DNA from: Bradyrhizobium barranii subsp. barranii
GTDB lineage: Bacteria; Pseudomonadota; Alphaproteobacteria; Rhizobiales; Xanthobacteraceae
NCBI RefSeq assembly: GCF_017565645.3
Contig: NZ_CP086136.1
Location: forward strand, 3,517,501 to 3,581,500
Direction: 5' to 3'
DNA: 64,000 nucleotides
Of this stretch, positions 63,687 to 64,000 are shown piece after piece (position 1 is the stretch's first letter; each line of letters begins with the position of its first letter). The notes beneath the pieces are model-generated. The model did no database searches, had not been told where the DNA came from, and was given only the letters and a program-made list of their open reading frames with translations. The translations under genes and the position numbers were made by a program.

Positions 63687-64000
63687 TCAGCTCGCAGCCA
63701 GTTCGGCCGGAAGCCGGAATTCGATGTTTTCCTCGCGGCCCGGCAGCACCGAGACCTTGACTGGTCCGATCCGCCGCATCGCTTCGATCACGTCATCCAC
63801 GAGTACCTCAGGCGCCGAAGCGCCGGCCGTGACGCCGACGCTCTTGGCATCTTTCAACCACTCCGGATTGAGCGCGCTGCCGTCGGCAATCAAATAACTC
63901 GCGACGCCGGCCTCAGTGCCGATTTCGCGGAGCCGGTTCGAGTTCGAGCTATTGGCAGCGCCCACCACCAAGATCACGTCGACCAGCTTGCTCAAGTCCC
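63687..64000 (-). CDS. ispH: 4-hydroxy-3-methylbut-2-enyl diphosphate reductase IspH, C-terminal part
   Basis: About 104 C-terminal residues of IspH, the last MEP-pathway enzyme, which makes isopentenyl and dimethylallyl diphosphate with a [4Fe-4S] cluster. Seen are [10 protein letters not shown] (substrate diphosphate binding) and VTAGASAPE near the end, both characteristic. The 5' part, with most of the cluster ligands, lies beyond the window edge. It lies upstream of hpnH on the same strand, 36 bp apart, so precursor supply and hopanoid extension may be coordinated. Confidence 0.93.
   Translation of the reverse strand, partial: DLSKLVDVILVVGAANSSNSNRLREIGTEAGVASYLIADGSALNPEWLKDAKSVGVTAGASAPEVLVDDVIEAMRRIGPVKVSVLPGREENIEFRLPAELAAS

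Noticed and set aside
1..64000. CRISPR array, tRNA, rRNA, prophage or integrated-element ends
   Set aside because: No regularly spaced repeats, cloverleaf, rRNA-like runs or integrase were found. The only mobile element supported is the IS256-type element at 43122-44520.

Overview
The window is high-GC chromosomal DNA that most resembles Bradyrhizobium (or a close Nitrobacteraceae relative). The reasons are a complete hopanoid locus (hpnP, hpnN, hpnCDE, shc, hpnG, hpnH, ispH) in the order I remember for B. diazoefficiens, a perfect FixK-type palindrome, EutBC, the long palindromic intergenic repeats typical of the genus, and many Liv-type transport genes. No tRNA, rRNA, CRISPR array, phage or origin was recognised. 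Coding is dense. Many long antisense reading frames are high-GC shadows and were left out.

Layout. 1-1.5 kb: 3' part of ppc. 1.6-5.5 kb, minus strand: an exported SMP-30/gluconolactonase-like protein, an SDR, a thiolase and its DUF35 partner. 5.7-9.2 kb, plus strand: amidase plus DUF2848, then two 2-oxoglutarate/Fe(II) oxygenases, the second being AlkB. 9.4-15.9 kb, minus strand: homoprotocatechuate meta-cleavage genes (hpaH, hpaF, hpaE, hpaD) followed by an FAH-family and a TPP-dependent enzyme; hpaR diverges from them across a perfect 16-bp palindrome. 16.8-25.1 kb, plus strand: a Liv-type ABC importer whose LivM and LivG are fused and carry a one-base frameshift, then an Ldh-family dehydrogenase, an HpaI-family aldolase and a UxaA/GarD-family dehydratase. 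25.1-26.0 kb: a class 3 lipase.

26.3-33.0 kb holds three tightly coupled genes: transglutaminase-DUF2126, circularly permuted ATP-grasp fused to alpha-E, and a second transglutaminase. This is a conserved set predicted to make or modify an unknown peptide, and it is the best candidate here for an uncharacterised system. 33.2-41.1 kb is housekeeping and accessory metabolism: HD hydrolase, alpha/beta hydrolase, folE, a Rieske-FAD reductase, an HdeD-like protein behind a FixK box, LapA, an orphan binding protein and an acyl-CoA dehydrogenase. 41.4-45.4 kb holds a polytopic membrane protein and a P-loop kinase gene cut by an IS256-family element with a 9-bp target duplication.

45.6-64 kb: a chemoreceptor, then eutB, hpnP and eutC, in which the cobalamin-dependent hopanoid C-2 methylase lies between the two subunits of cobalamin-dependent ethanolamine ammonia-lyase. 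After these come the HpnN transporter, three small exported unknowns, and the hopanoid genes. HpnD, HpnC and HpnE convert farnesyl diphosphate to squalene, Shc cyclises it, HpnH adds adenosine, HpnG removes adenine, HpnP methylates ring A, and HpnN moves hopanoids to the outer membrane. IspH, cut by the window end, supplies the C5 precursors. Two near-identical terminators bracket a short gene remnant between hpnG and hpnH.
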